From Arcticibacterium luteifluviistationis (GTDB lineage Bacteria; Bacteroidota; Bacteroidia; Cytophagales; Spirosomataceae): a stretch of 64,000 nt of DNA. Position numbers and translations under genes: made by a program. The notes below the pieces were generated by a model. That model was given only the letters and a program-made list of their open reading frames with translations, ran no database searches and was not told the DNA's origin. Each line of letters starts with the position of its first letter. Within the stretch, counting starts at the first letter, position 1. The stretch lies in contig NZ_CP029480.1 of the NCBI RefSeq assembly GCF_003258705.1, positions 3,286,001-3,350,000 on the forward strand, written 5' to 3'. Positions 26,987-35,222 of this stretch are shown piece after piece.

Positions 26987-29410
26987 ATGAAAACTATGCT
27001 GAATTTTATTTTGCTTTTCTTAAAAGAAAGTGCCCAATCATCGGAGCCTTTTTGGTTATTTTCCTTTCTTGGCAGGCTACATCCTATGCTAGTCCACTTT
27101 CCTATTAGCTTATTAATATTAGCCGCTCTTTTTGAACTATTAAGCTTAAGAAATTTCAATTCAAAACTAAGACCTAGCATAAACCTAATTCTTACTTTGG
27201 GTGCCGCAAGTGCGATTTTTTCAGCAGCTTTTGGCTTATTATTAGCACAAAATGAAAGTCTTGACGGCGATGTACTATTTCTGCATCAATGGGCAGGAAT
27301 TACAACCAGTGTTTTAGCAATAGTCCTGCTGATTTTACTTCATCAGATTCAAAGAAAAAGTCAACTCAAGTTCATTTTACCATACCGCGTAGTTTTGCTA
27401 CTAAGCGTTATTGGTGTTTCTATAGCTGGACATTTTGGTGCCAGTATGACGCATGGTGAAACTTATTTGACGGAAGTATTACCAGGTCAAAATGCTAATT
27501 ATTCAAGTTCCGATGGTAATTACGATCTGATTGCTTTTCAAGCCGATACTTTGAGCGAAGCGAATCAATTAAAGCTTACAAATGAGGTAAGAGCCATATT
27601 TGCTCATAACTGTTATAAGTGTCATGGCTCTGCTAAACAAAAAGGAGAACTACGCTTAGACGAAAAAGCATTTGTTTTTGAAGGTGGTGAGTCTGGTAAA
27701 GTGATTATTCCAGGAAACGCAAAAAAGAGCGATTTATATCAACGAATCACATTACCAAAAGGGCATGATGATGTAATGCCATCAAAAGGCAAAACTTTGA
27801 CCGGAAAAGAAATTGCTTTAATAGAGCTTTGGATAAACAAAGGAGCTATTTGGCCAGATGGTGCTTTACAGTCTTCTATATTCCGAGTAGCAGAATTAGC
27901 TCCTAGAAATCCAGCATTACCGGTCAAATCAGAAAATCTAAGCAATCCTATAGACTTATGGGTGAATGAATATTTCACGAAGAACGAAATCCCATGGGCT
28001 CAGCCAGTAGATGACAGAACTTATTTAAGACGCATATATTTAGATATTATCGGGCTTATTCCTTCCAATGTAGACCTGACCAGTTTCATGGCAGATACTC
28101 GTCCAAATAAAAGAGAAATTTGGGTTCAAAAACTCCTTGAAAGCAATGATAGCTACGCTCAACATTGGCTCACCTTTTGGAACGACGCCCTCCGAAACGA
28201 CTATACGGGTACGGGGTACATTACCGGCGGTAGATATAATCTTACCGACTGGCTTTATAAATCATTGCGACAAAACAAACCATACAATGCCTTTGTCAAA
28301 GAATTACTTAATCCAGATGATGCCTCAAAAGGTTTTATAGCCGGAATTCAGTGGCGTGGCACAGTCAATGCAAGTCAAAGAACAGAAATGCAAGCTGCTC
28401 AAAATGTAGGCCAAGTACTTCTTGGTCTTAACCTGAAATGTGCCTCTTGCCATGATAGTTTCGTGAGCGACTGGAAACTAGAAGATGCTTATGCTTTTGC
28501 CAATATATTCTCAGAAAAGCCGCTAGAAATGAATAGATGCGAGATACCAATGGGCAAATTTGCTCCAACACGGTTGCTTTGGCCTAGTTTAGGGGAGATT
28601 GACGGTACAGCAAATAGAGCAGAAAAGCTAAAGCAGCTTTCAGAAAAAATGGTGCAACCTGCTAATGGGAGGCTTTACAGAACTATTGTTAACAGGGTTT
28701 GGAAACAAATGCTCGGCAGAGGTGTAGTGGAACCTGTAGACGAAATGGATAATGAACCTTGGAGCCAAGATTTGTTGGATTGGTTAGCTGTAGATTTTGT
28801 AAATAAAGGTTATGATGTCAAAAAGCTCATTTACCTAATTTCTACTTCCAAAGTATATCAAATGCCTTCTCAGAGTTTCGAAAACTCCGGTTTACTGGTA
28901 GATGACGCTTATAAATTCAAAGGAACGACTCGAAAAAGAATGACTGCCGAACAGTTTTCAGATGCAGTAAGCCAACTATTTGCTCCAGTTTTTAAAGTGG
29001 ACCAAGTAAAATATGAACCCTTTGAATTAGTAGCTTATCTACCAGCAGAAAAAAAAGCGAGAGCCTCTTTAGTTCAAAACAATCCTTTTTTAACTGCTCT
29101 TGGCAGGCCCAATAGAGAAGTGGTAAGTACAAGCAGAGATTCCCAAGGAAACCTGCTCCAAGCTTTAGAAATGACCAATGGAGAGTTGCTAAATCAAACG
29201 TTAAAAGAAGGAGCTAAAAACTGGAAAGAGAGATATCCAGACAGCAATACACTCATTTCTGAAATGTTTAATCAAGCTTTGGCAAGAAATCCGAGTCAAA
29301 AGGAATTAGCGATTGCGAAAGAGTCATTGGGAACTAAGCCCTCCATAGAGAGCATACAGGATTTTATGTGGTCGGTAGTTTTGCTACCAGAATTTCAAAT
29401 AGTTTATTAA
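26987..29410 (+). CDS. planctomycete-type cytochrome protein with DUF2231, PSCyt1, DUF1549 and DUF1553 domains
   Basis: The 807-aa protein joins an N-terminal membrane part of four or so helices (residues 30-155, DUF2231-like, RLHPMLVHFPISLL) to a c-type cytochrome domain. The heme motif is C209-YK-C212-H213 with the MPSKGKTL ligand region, and DUF1549 and DUF1553 domains follow. A second CxxCH (CASCH) lies near residue 484. The fold order is that of the PSCyt1/PSD1 proteins abundant in Planctomycetes. The physiological role is not established; a link to polysaccharide or redox chemistry in the periplasm is inferred. The DUF1501 partner starts one base after its stop. Confidence 0.85.
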   Translation: MKTMLNFILLFLKESAQSSEPFWLFSFLGRLHPMLVHFPISLLILAALFELLSLRNFNSKLRPSINLILTLGAASAIFSAAFGLLLAQNESLDGDVLFLHQWAGITTSVLAIVLLILLHQIQRKSQLKFILPYRVVLLLSVIGVSIAGHFGASMTHGETYLTEVLPGQNANYSSSDGNYDLIAFQADTLSEANQLKLTNEVRAIFAHNCYKCHGSAKQKGELRLDEKAFVFEGGESGKVIIPGNAKKSDLYQRITLPKGHDDVMPSKGKTLTGKEIALIELWINKGAIWPDGALQSSIFRVAELAPRNPALPVKSENLSNPIDLWVNEYFTKNEIPWAQPVDDRTYLRRIYLDIIGLIPSNVDLTSFMADTRPNKREIWVQKLLESNDSYAQHWLTFWNDALRNDYTGTGYITGGRYNLTDWLYKSLRQNKPYNAFVKELLNPDDASKGFIAGIQWRGTVNASQRTEMQAAQNVGQVLLGLNLKCASCHDSFVSDWKLEDAYAFANIFSEKPLEMNRCEIPMGKFAPTRLLWPSLGEIDGTANRAEKLKQLSEKMVQPANGRLYRTIVNRVWKQMLGRGVVEPVDEMDNEPWSQDLLDWLAVDFVNKGYDVKKLIYLISTSKVYQMPSQSFENSGLLVDDAYKFKGTTRKRMTAEQFSDAVSQLFAPVFKVDQVKYEPFELVAYLPAEKKARASLVQNNPFLTALGRPNREVVSTSRDSQGNLLQALEMTNGELLNQTLKEGAKNWKERYPDSNTLISEMFNQALARNPSQKELAIAKESLGTKPSIESIQDFMWSVVLLPEFQIVY

Positions 29411-29411
29411 T

Positions 29412-30842
29412 ATGGAAAAGTACTGGGACAGACGAGGTTTTCTAAAGCAAAGTGCCGCTGCCGTGGCTACCATGGGTATGGCCTCCCCTATTTCTAGTTT
29501 ATTATCTAGCTGCTCCACTAAAAATGGATTACCTGCCACAGCAGATTCCGTCATTTTACTTTTTATGGCAGGAGGAATGGCACATACGGAGACTTTTGAC
29601 CCAAAAAAGTACACACCATTTAGTAAAGGCATGCAGTCTGATGCTGTTTTGAGTACTTTCAAGTCGCTTCCTACAGCTTTGGATGGCATCCATTTCTCTG
29701 AAGGATTAGAATCAATTGGAGGAATCATTGACAAAGGAACATTACTCAGGTCTTATGTAGCCGCGGATTTAGGGCACATTCTACATACCCGTCATCAATA
29801 TCATTTTCATACTTGTTACGAACCTCCGCAGTCTGTCACCGTGCCGCACATGGGCTCATGGATTTCTAAAGAATTAGGTCCCCTAAATAAAGTTATTCCA
29901 TCCTTCATAAACATAGGTCAGCGATTTGAAGTAGGCGAAGGCGAGGAATTAAAAGCATTTCATAGTGCAGGTTTTTTAGGTAGCGAACATGGCCCATTTC
30001 TTATCCCCGACCCTACTTCTGGTTTAGATAGTGTAAGACCTCCCGTGGGTATGTCTACCAAAAGGTTTGAAAGTAGAAATCAATTATATAATCAACTTTT
30101 AAACGAGTCTGCCATGGGTGAGTTTGGTAGCGACTACCAAAAAGAGTCCTTAAAAAGGTCAATGGAGCAGGCATATATTTTACTCAATTCGCCTGAAGCT
30201 AAAGCCTTTGATATCAACTTAGAACCTAAAGAAAGTTACGATACTTATAATACTGGAAAGTTTGGTTTGGGCTGCCTGATGGCCAAAAGGCTGGTAGAAG
30301 AAGGTGCTAGATTTATCACGGTAACTTCAGAATATGAGCCCTTTATGAACTGGGACACCCATGATAATGGGCATACTCGTATGGCAGAAATGAAGAAACG
30401 AATTGACGCTCCCATTTCTCAACTCATTAAGGACTTAGAAAAAAGCGGCAAATTAGATAGCACCATAGTCATAGTAGCAAGTGAGTTTAGTAGAGATATG
30501 CTAACAGAAGGTAGACCAGACCTGAAAGTGAAAGACCAAGTAAAAGTACCAGACATTATCAACGACATGAAAAACTACGGCATGCACCGTCACTTTACAG
30601 ACGGCTGCTCGATGTTACTGTTTGGTGGTGGTATAAAGAAAGGGCATGTCTACGGAAAAACAGCAGATGAAAGACCTTGCAAATCCATTGAAAAACCTAT
30701 AAGGATTGACCGAATTCATCAAACCCTATACCATGCTTTAGGTATTTCTCCAGACACTAATTACGAAATAGAACAAAGACCGTTTTACACCACACCAGAT
30801 GGGAAAGGTTTGGCAGAATTAGATTTATTGGCCAAAGGCTAA
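29412..30842 (+). CDS. DUF1501 (sulfatase-like) protein with Tat signal
   Basis: The 476-aa product begins with a twin-arginine signal (WDRRGFLKQSAAAVATMGM) and a possible lipobox Cys near residue 35. The body is a DUF1501/alkaline-phosphatase-superfamily-like domain: LLFMAGGMAHTETFDPK near the start, VIVASEFSRDM, and GMHRHFTDGCSMLLFGGGIKKG near the end. The families always occur as a pair with DUF1549/DUF1553 proteins, as here. Substrate unknown. Confidence 0.87.
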   Translation: MEKYWDRRGFLKQSAAAVATMGMASPISSLLSSCSTKNGLPATADSVILLFMAGGMAHTETFDPKKYTPFSKGMQSDAVLSTFKSLPTALDGIHFSEGLESIGGIIDKGTLLRSYVAADLGHILHTRHQYHFHTCYEPPQSVTVPHMGSWISKELGPLNKVIPSFINIGQRFEVGEGEELKAFHSAGFLGSEHGPFLIPDPTSGLDSVRPPVGMSTKRFESRNQLYNQLLNESAMGEFGSDYQKESLKRSMEQAYILLNSPEAKAFDINLEPKESYDTYNTGKFGLGCLMAKRLVEEGARFITVTSEYEPFMNWDTHDNGHTRMAEMKKRIDAPISQLIKDLEKSGKLDSTIVIVASEFSRDMLTEGRPDLKVKDQVKVPDIINDMKNYGMHRHFTDGCSMLLFGGGIKKGHVYGKTADERPCKSIEKPIRIDRIHQTLYHALGISPDTNYEIEQRPFYTTPDGKGLAELDLLAKG

Positions 30843-30859
30843 ATGAGCTTTTGTCATGA

Positions 30860-30889
30860 TTTTGGCTCTTACGCGAAATTCCGCCAAAA
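30860..30889 (+). terminator. hairpin downstream of the DUF1501 gene
   Basis: TTTTGGC at 30860-30866 and GCCAAAA at 30883-30889 form a perfect 7-base stem 18 bases after the stop. No T-run follows, so it is a weak terminator candidate. Confidence 0.35.
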
Positions 30890-30904
30890 GAACAATCAAT
30901 TAAC

Positions 30905-30963
30905 AATTTCACGACGGGTTTTACCCGTTGCTACCAATATTATCCCCCTCAGTGGAATTTAAA
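30905..30963. repeat. possible degenerate copy of a dispersed intergenic repeat
   Basis: The segment contains the perfect hairpin ACGGGT-TTT-ACCCGT at 30914-30928 followed by GCTACCAATATTATCCCCCTC. This resembles a hairpin repeat seen scattered between genes in many Bacteroidota genomes. Only one copy is in the window, so the call rests on memory of the pattern. Confidence 0.3.
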
Positions 30964-31032
30964 AATGTTCTAATTTTACAGAACTCGTGTTATCTTAGTC
31001 ATATAATTCTTTAACACTTAAAGGCATTGATT

Positions 31033-31704
31033 ATGACTACTTCTAAAATATGGCTGGGTTTGATTCTACTCTTGGGAATTACACCATCATTAAAAGCACA
31101 AAACGTTTATCAGTTTTCTATAGAAAACAATCAAGGGCAAGAAGAAATACATCGACTTTTTATTGACAAGCAGTACTTTATAGAATCTGTATTTATAGCC
31201 TCTCCAGCCACATTCTTAAGTACAAAAGGTGGTTTCTATAAAAAAGAAGGCTACACCTATCATGTTAATTTTGAGTTCAATTCAGACTTTGAAAAAGACG
31301 CTGTTAAGTCTCAGAGTTTTACAGAAAAAGATTCATGGAAAAAACAGACTACTACTACTCAAGACCTAGCTGGAAAATGGCTTATGGGTGGCAGAATAAA
31401 CGAAGATGGCCTCAGTAGAAGAGACACCAGCGGAACTCGAAAAACAATGAAAGTACTCTTTGGAGATTCTTTTCAATGGATTGCCTATGATACAGCATCC
31501 ATGAAATTCTCTGGCACAGGTGGTGGCAAATATGTTATTGACAATGGTAATTACATTGAGCAAATTGAATACTTCTCTAGAGATAACACTAGAGTAGGTG
31601 CAAAATTAAGTTTTGACTATGAAATAGTGGATGGTGAATGGCATCACAAAGGCTTAAGCAGTAAAGGTGCCCCCTTTCATGAAATTTGGATAAAAAGAAG
31701 GTAA
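31033..31704 (+). CDS. secreted protein of unknown function
   Basis: The 223-aa product starts at ATG 31033 with a signal peptide (MTTSKIWLGLILLLGITPS...AQ); a TTG six bases earlier is also in frame. The mature part is beta-rich with repeated GG turns (KWLMGGRINEDG, GTGGGKYVIDNGNYIEQIEYF), resembling lipocalin-type secreted proteins of Bacteroidota. No catalytic motif is recognised. A TATCTTAG promoter-like element (30991-30998) lies 35 bases upstream, and a terminator follows. Confidence 0.7.
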   Translation: MTTSKIWLGLILLLGITPSLKAQNVYQFSIENNQGQEEIHRLFIDKQYFIESVFIASPATFLSTKGGFYKKEGYTYHVNFEFNSDFEKDAVKSQSFTEKDSWKKQTTTTQDLAGKWLMGGRINEDGLSRRDTSGTRKTMKVLFGDSFQWIAYDTASMKFSGTGGGKYVIDNGNYIEQIEYFSRDNTRVGAKLSFDYEIVDGEWHHKGLSSKGAPFHEIWIKRR

Positions 31705-31855
31705 AATAGTAAATAATTTACGCTTTTAAGGACAGTCAAGGACAGTTCGAAAACTTTGATATATTACATTTGAACATCGAATTATGAAAGAATAAGATAT
31801 TTATCTCTATATCACCAATTCGATTTATTCAACCCTATAAAATTTCGAGTAAAGG

Positions 31856-31892
31856 CATGGTTTTGACTACAAATCTTAACCATGTTTTTTTT
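31856..31892 (+). terminator. rho-independent terminator
   Basis: CATGGTT at 31856-31862 pairs with AACCATG at 31878-31884, followed at once by eight T. It would end the transcript from the secreted-protein gene. Confidence 0.65.
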
Positions 31893-31913
31893 GTTTCAGG
31901 TTCCCAAGAAACG

Positions 31914-32348
31914 CTAAAAATACCTTTCCAAAATCACAAAATCAATTCCGCCTTTTGTAAAGGTTTGTTCAGTTTTGACTAAACCAAACTTCTCATAAAA
32001 TTTCGTTTTATCTACTCTGGCATTACACCAAAGTCTCTTAATTCCTTTACTTTTTGCTTCGGTCAAAACATGATTTAAGATACTTGTACCTAAGCCTTTT
32101 CCTTGCTCAGACACTCTGGTGGCTAGTTTTCTAAACTGTGCATCCTTACCTTCTATAAATAAAGAAACTACGGTAACTAGTTCCTCTCCTTGCCATAATC
32201 CATAGTGAAGTGCGTTTTCGTCTCCAGCTACTTTGATATAATCAAATGGCATATTTGGCCACATTACTTCATGCCTCAATGGCCATGTTTGTGATGCCGC
32301 TATTTCTGAAATTTTCGTTTTCAAAATTCTTAATTGAATAATTCCCAA
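31914..32348 (-). CDS. GNAT family N-acetyltransferase
   Basis: A 144-aa acetyl-CoA-dependent acyltransferase of the GNAT fold, with the acetyl-CoA-binding loop EQGKGLGTSIL around residue 87 and a C-terminal YEKFGLVKTEQTF strand. The frame begins at a TTG that overlaps the previous gene by 19 bases; a second TTG eight codons in (32324) would remove the overlap and gives a more usual N-terminus. Coupled to the protein-glutaminase-like gene. Acceptor unknown. Confidence 0.82.
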   Translation of the reverse strand: MGIIQLRILKTKISEIAASQTWPLRHEVMWPNMPFDYIKVAGDENALHYGLWQGEELVTVVSLFIEGKDAQFRKLATRVSEQGKGLGTSILNHVLTEAKSKGIKRLWCNARVDKTKFYEKFGLVKTEQTFTKGGIDFVILERYF

Positions 32349-33193
32349 AGCCTATTACTCCAATGGCTATATCTCTCATTATAATACTGCATTAGAGCAT
32401 CATTAGTTTGGTCTGATAACTCTTGTGGCTTTGGCAGAAAAGTATAGTTTACCAACCAGTCAAAATTACCTAACAACTGTTTTAAGAAAACCCATTCTTC
32501 TGTTTGAAATCCATCTTTCCCTTCATGAATTCTTAAGGCAAGATCATTAATAGCAAGCCCTCTCTGAACGTAATCATCTCCTACATTTAAATTCCAAAAA
32601 TTCCCAGTAATAGTTGATGGCAAATAGGTTGGCGGATAATACTGCCCAAGTCTATTATTGGTATTTTCTTCTACAAAACCATCAAAGGAATTAAACAGGT
32701 AATTATCTATTTCAGTTAGGAGATATAATGACTTAGGACAATTCATCTTCCCCAACCAAGCTTCTTTCTTTAGAAAACCTTTCGCCTCAAAAGATTGGTC
32801 TATAACCAACGTTTCTATATTTCCAGCCTCATCATAAGATGTGAAATATGGAGCTACGTGATAACCCCAATTGGTGGCTTCTGAAATACCAAAAGGGTCT
32901 GAAATATTAAATAATTCATCAGACAATAATGAGAATCTGGCTGGAGCAAAATTCCATATTTTACCAGTAAAAATGCCTTCCTTCCGAAGTAACAAACAAA
33001 TGTAGTGGGCTCTATCTTCACAAGAACCATTAATATACCTGTACTCTATGTTTTCAGAGCTAACCATTTCTGTAATCTTAGCTCTTAGCTCAAAGGTGAT
33101 AGGCTCCAAATACGGAATAAGCGGAGCACAAGACAATAGTAAACTATAATCTTCTGGACTAATTAAATGTTGACCTTGGTCTGTATAAAACAT
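32330..33193 (-). CDS. protein-glutaminase-like cysteine protein (C/H/D triad)
   Basis: The 287-aa protein carries three segments in the order seen in bacterial protein-glutamine glutaminases: NGSCEDRAHYICLL (Cys58), NWGYHVAPYF (His112) and LVIDQSFEAKGF (Asp132). GKIWNF lies between the first two. These match the transglutaminase-like triad of that family, whose members deamidate glutamine side chains in proteins. Unlike the secreted enzymes it has no signal peptide or pro-region. It is coupled to a GNAT gene. Activity is inferred from motifs only. Confidence 0.6.
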   Translation of the reverse strand: MFYTDQGQHLISPEDYSLLLSCAPLIPYLEPITFELRAKITEMVSSENIEYRYINGSCEDRAHYICLLLRKEGIFTGKIWNFAPARFSLLSDELFNISDPFGISEATNWGYHVAPYFTSYDEAGNIETLVIDQSFEAKGFLKKEAWLGKMNCPKSLYLLTEIDNYLFNSFDGFVEENTNNRLGQYYPPTYLPSTITGNFWNLNVGDDYVQRGLAINDLALRIHEGKDGFQTEEWVFLKQLLGNFDWLVNYTFLPKPQELSDQTNDALMQYYNERYSHWSNRLWELFN

Positions 33194-33214
33194 CTTCAGT
33201 TAAATAAGAAATAG

Positions 33215-33236
33215 TGTTTCGATAATTAACGAAACA
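33215..33236. promoter_or_regulatory. palindrome upstream of the glutaminase-like gene
   Basis: TGTTTCG-ATAATTAA-CGAAACA is a perfect 7-base inverted repeat 22 bases before the start of the minus-strand gene. It is placed where a repressor or activator would act, but it could also be a 5' UTR hairpin. Confidence 0.35.
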
Positions 33237-33446
33237 TCTGAAAAAATTACCCTAAACTAAGACTTAAAACGGTCTAGAAAGACTGATTAAGTTATAATTA
33301 ACTTAAGTTTTTATAGAATATAATGATTGCATTTATAAACTTGATTTTCTCAAGATTCCATACAACTCAAGTTGGGCAGAATTAACCGTGGAACTTGCCC
33401 ACATAAAATAAAGCAACTAGATTCGTTCATAACGAAAGTAACAGAA

Positions 33447-33944
33447 ATGAACTGGTACGTACTATACACTAAACCAAGAAACGAAAAGATAGTAGCCGAA
33501 AGTCTTCAAAATATTGGATTAGAAACGTACTGCCCAGTTCTAAAAACAGAAAGAAAATGGTCTGACAGGAAGAAAATGGTAGAAGAACCACTTTTTAGGT
33601 CTTACGTTTTTGTAAGACTAGAGGAACATTTACGGAATAAGGTTTTTGCGGTACCTGGTGTGGTACGCTACCTTTTTTGGCTAGAAAAGCCTGCTATTGT
33701 AAAAGATAAAGAGATAACCACCATTAAAAACATGCTTAGTGACTTTGAGCATTCCGACATTCTCACGGAGCAATTTGAGGCTAAGGACAGAATAAAACTT
33801 AAATCTGGTCCGCTAATGGATATAGAAGGACGTGTAAAATATCAAAACGGGCACAAAATTGAGGTGCTATTACCTAGCCTTCAACTTAAACTGGTAGTAG
33901 ATACCCGTAGAACCAAGGTCAGTAAACTAGGCAAAGGTTCTTAA
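33447..33944 (+). CDS. UpxY-family NusG-like transcription antiterminator
   Basis: A specialised NusG paralog that in Bacteroidota travels with RNA polymerase and promotes read-through of long biosynthetic operons. The start was placed at ATG 33447 because MNWYVLYTKPRNEK is the canonical NusG N-terminus; the frame extends 25 unlikely residues upstream. The NGN domain spans residues 1-100 (PLFRSYVFVRL, VPGVVRYLFW), and a KOW-like region follows (RIKLKSGPLMDIEGRVKY). At 165 aa the length is normal. It is convergent with, and overlaps by 18 bases, the last gene of the flexirubin operon. Its usual target, a downstream polysaccharide operon on the same strand, is absent. Confidence 0.9.
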   Translation: MNWYVLYTKPRNEKIVAESLQNIGLETYCPVLKTERKWSDRKKMVEEPLFRSYVFVRLEEHLRNKVFAVPGVVRYLFWLEKPAIVKDKEITTIKNMLSDFEHSDILTEQFEAKDRIKLKSGPLMDIEGRVKYQNGHKIEVLLPSLQLKLVVDTRRTKVSKLGKGS

Positions 33945-35222
33945 ATCGTGAAATAGCACGGGCTTCCGGCTTAGCTTCGGGTTTTTAAGTTTGTCAATAA
34001 GCTGTACATCTTCAAACTTGATTTTGGGTGCTACCCTAAGTTTTGCCCTAAAATGGTCTTTGATTTCCTTTTCAAAGCTTGGTGAATTGTCTTTACTACC
34101 TACTTTCACCACTATTTCATCAGTTCCCAACTCGTTGGTAAATACCTCAACCAGATAGTTCTGAATACCACTTATGTCATTTAAAATATCATATAAAGCA
34201 GGCGGGTACAGTGTGGTTCCCTTATATTTTATCATCTGCTTTTTACGCCCGATGATAGGTCCAAGTCTGATGGTTTTTCTGCCACAGCTGCAGGCATCTT
34301 TATAATGGTAACATATATCGCCAGTTTTAAATCTTAGAAGTGGCATGCCTTCCACACCCAAAGTAGTAATCACCACTTCACCTGCTTCGCCCTCTTTTAC
34401 AGGCTGGTTCTGCTCATCTAAAAACTCTACAATAACCAACTCTGGATGGTGATGCCCTCCTAAGCCTGCTTCACACTCGGTAAAGGCCGTACTCATTTCT
34501 GTAGAAGCATAGGTAGAATATAGTTTGATATCCCATTTCTCCTTAATTTTTTCACCCAGCGTACTCAGTGTAAAATCCTCATTTCGTAAAGATTCACCTA
34601 TACAGATGGCCTTATTTATCTGCGTAGCTTTATAGTCAATGCCATTCGCCTCGGCATATTCTATAAGTTTTAAAAGAAAAGATGGCACAGTAACAAAAGC
34701 CGTAGGATTGATACGTTTCAAGGTATCCCACTGAAGTTCTGGAATGCCACCTCCTACCCTGACCACACCTGCTCCCAGTTTACGGATACCCATAAAATAG
34801 GCCAAACCTGCCATAAAACGCTTATCCATGGTGGTCATTAGTTGGTAAATATCGTCTGCAGAGCCCTGAGCACAGGCAAACGAAATGTACTCGTTATAGG
34901 CTAGTCGTTCTAAATCCTTATCCGTTAAAGGAAAAGTTACGGGGTCACCCAGTGTACCAGAGGTAGTGATATAGTCAATTATTTCACGCGGTGTAACACA
35001 TACAAAATCCTGATTCCTAGTTTGTAAATCTTCTTTGTTAGTGACTGGAATTCTTTGGAGAGCTTCTAAACTATTGATGCTTTTAATATCAATATTATGC
35101 TCCACAAACAGTTCTCTATAATAAACCGACTTCTCGCTTAAATATGCCAATAAGTCAGGAAGCTTTCGCTCTTGAAAAGCACGCTGTTCCTCCAATGATT
35201 TCAACTCTATTTCTGGAATCAT
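33927..35222 (-). CDS. phenylacetate-CoA ligase-like acyl-activating enzyme
   Basis: A 431-aa adenylate-forming enzyme of the PaaK type. The AMP-binding loop reads TTSGTLGDPVTFPL near residue 87. YSTYASTEMSTAF and LLRFKTGDICY are the acyl-adenylate motifs, and the small C-terminal domain follows. By position it is the last gene of the flexirubin cluster and may activate the aryl starter acid (4-coumarate or a derivative) for loading on CoA or ACP. That assignment is inference. Its ATG overlaps the C45 gene's stop (ATGA). The 3' end overlaps the convergent NusG-like gene. Confidence 0.85.
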   Translation of the reverse strand: MIPEIELKSLEEQRAFQERKLPDLLAYLSEKSVYYRELFVEHNIDIKSINSLEALQRIPVTNKEDLQTRNQDFVCVTPREIIDYITTSGTLGDPVTFPLTDKDLERLAYNEYISFACAQGSADDIYQLMTTMDKRFMAGLAYFMGIRKLGAGVVRVGGGIPELQWDTLKRINPTAFVTVPSFLLKLIEYAEANGIDYKATQINKAICIGESLRNEDFTLSTLGEKIKEKWDIKLYSTYASTEMSTAFTECEAGLGGHHHPELVIVEFLDEQNQPVKEGEAGEVVITTLGVEGMPLLRFKTGDICYHYKDACSCGRKTIRLGPIIGRKKQMIKYKGTTLYPPALYDILNDISGIQNYLVEVFTNELGTDEIVVKVGSKDNSPSFEKEIKDHFRAKLRVAPKIKFEDVQLIDKLKNPKLSRKPVLFHDLRTFA

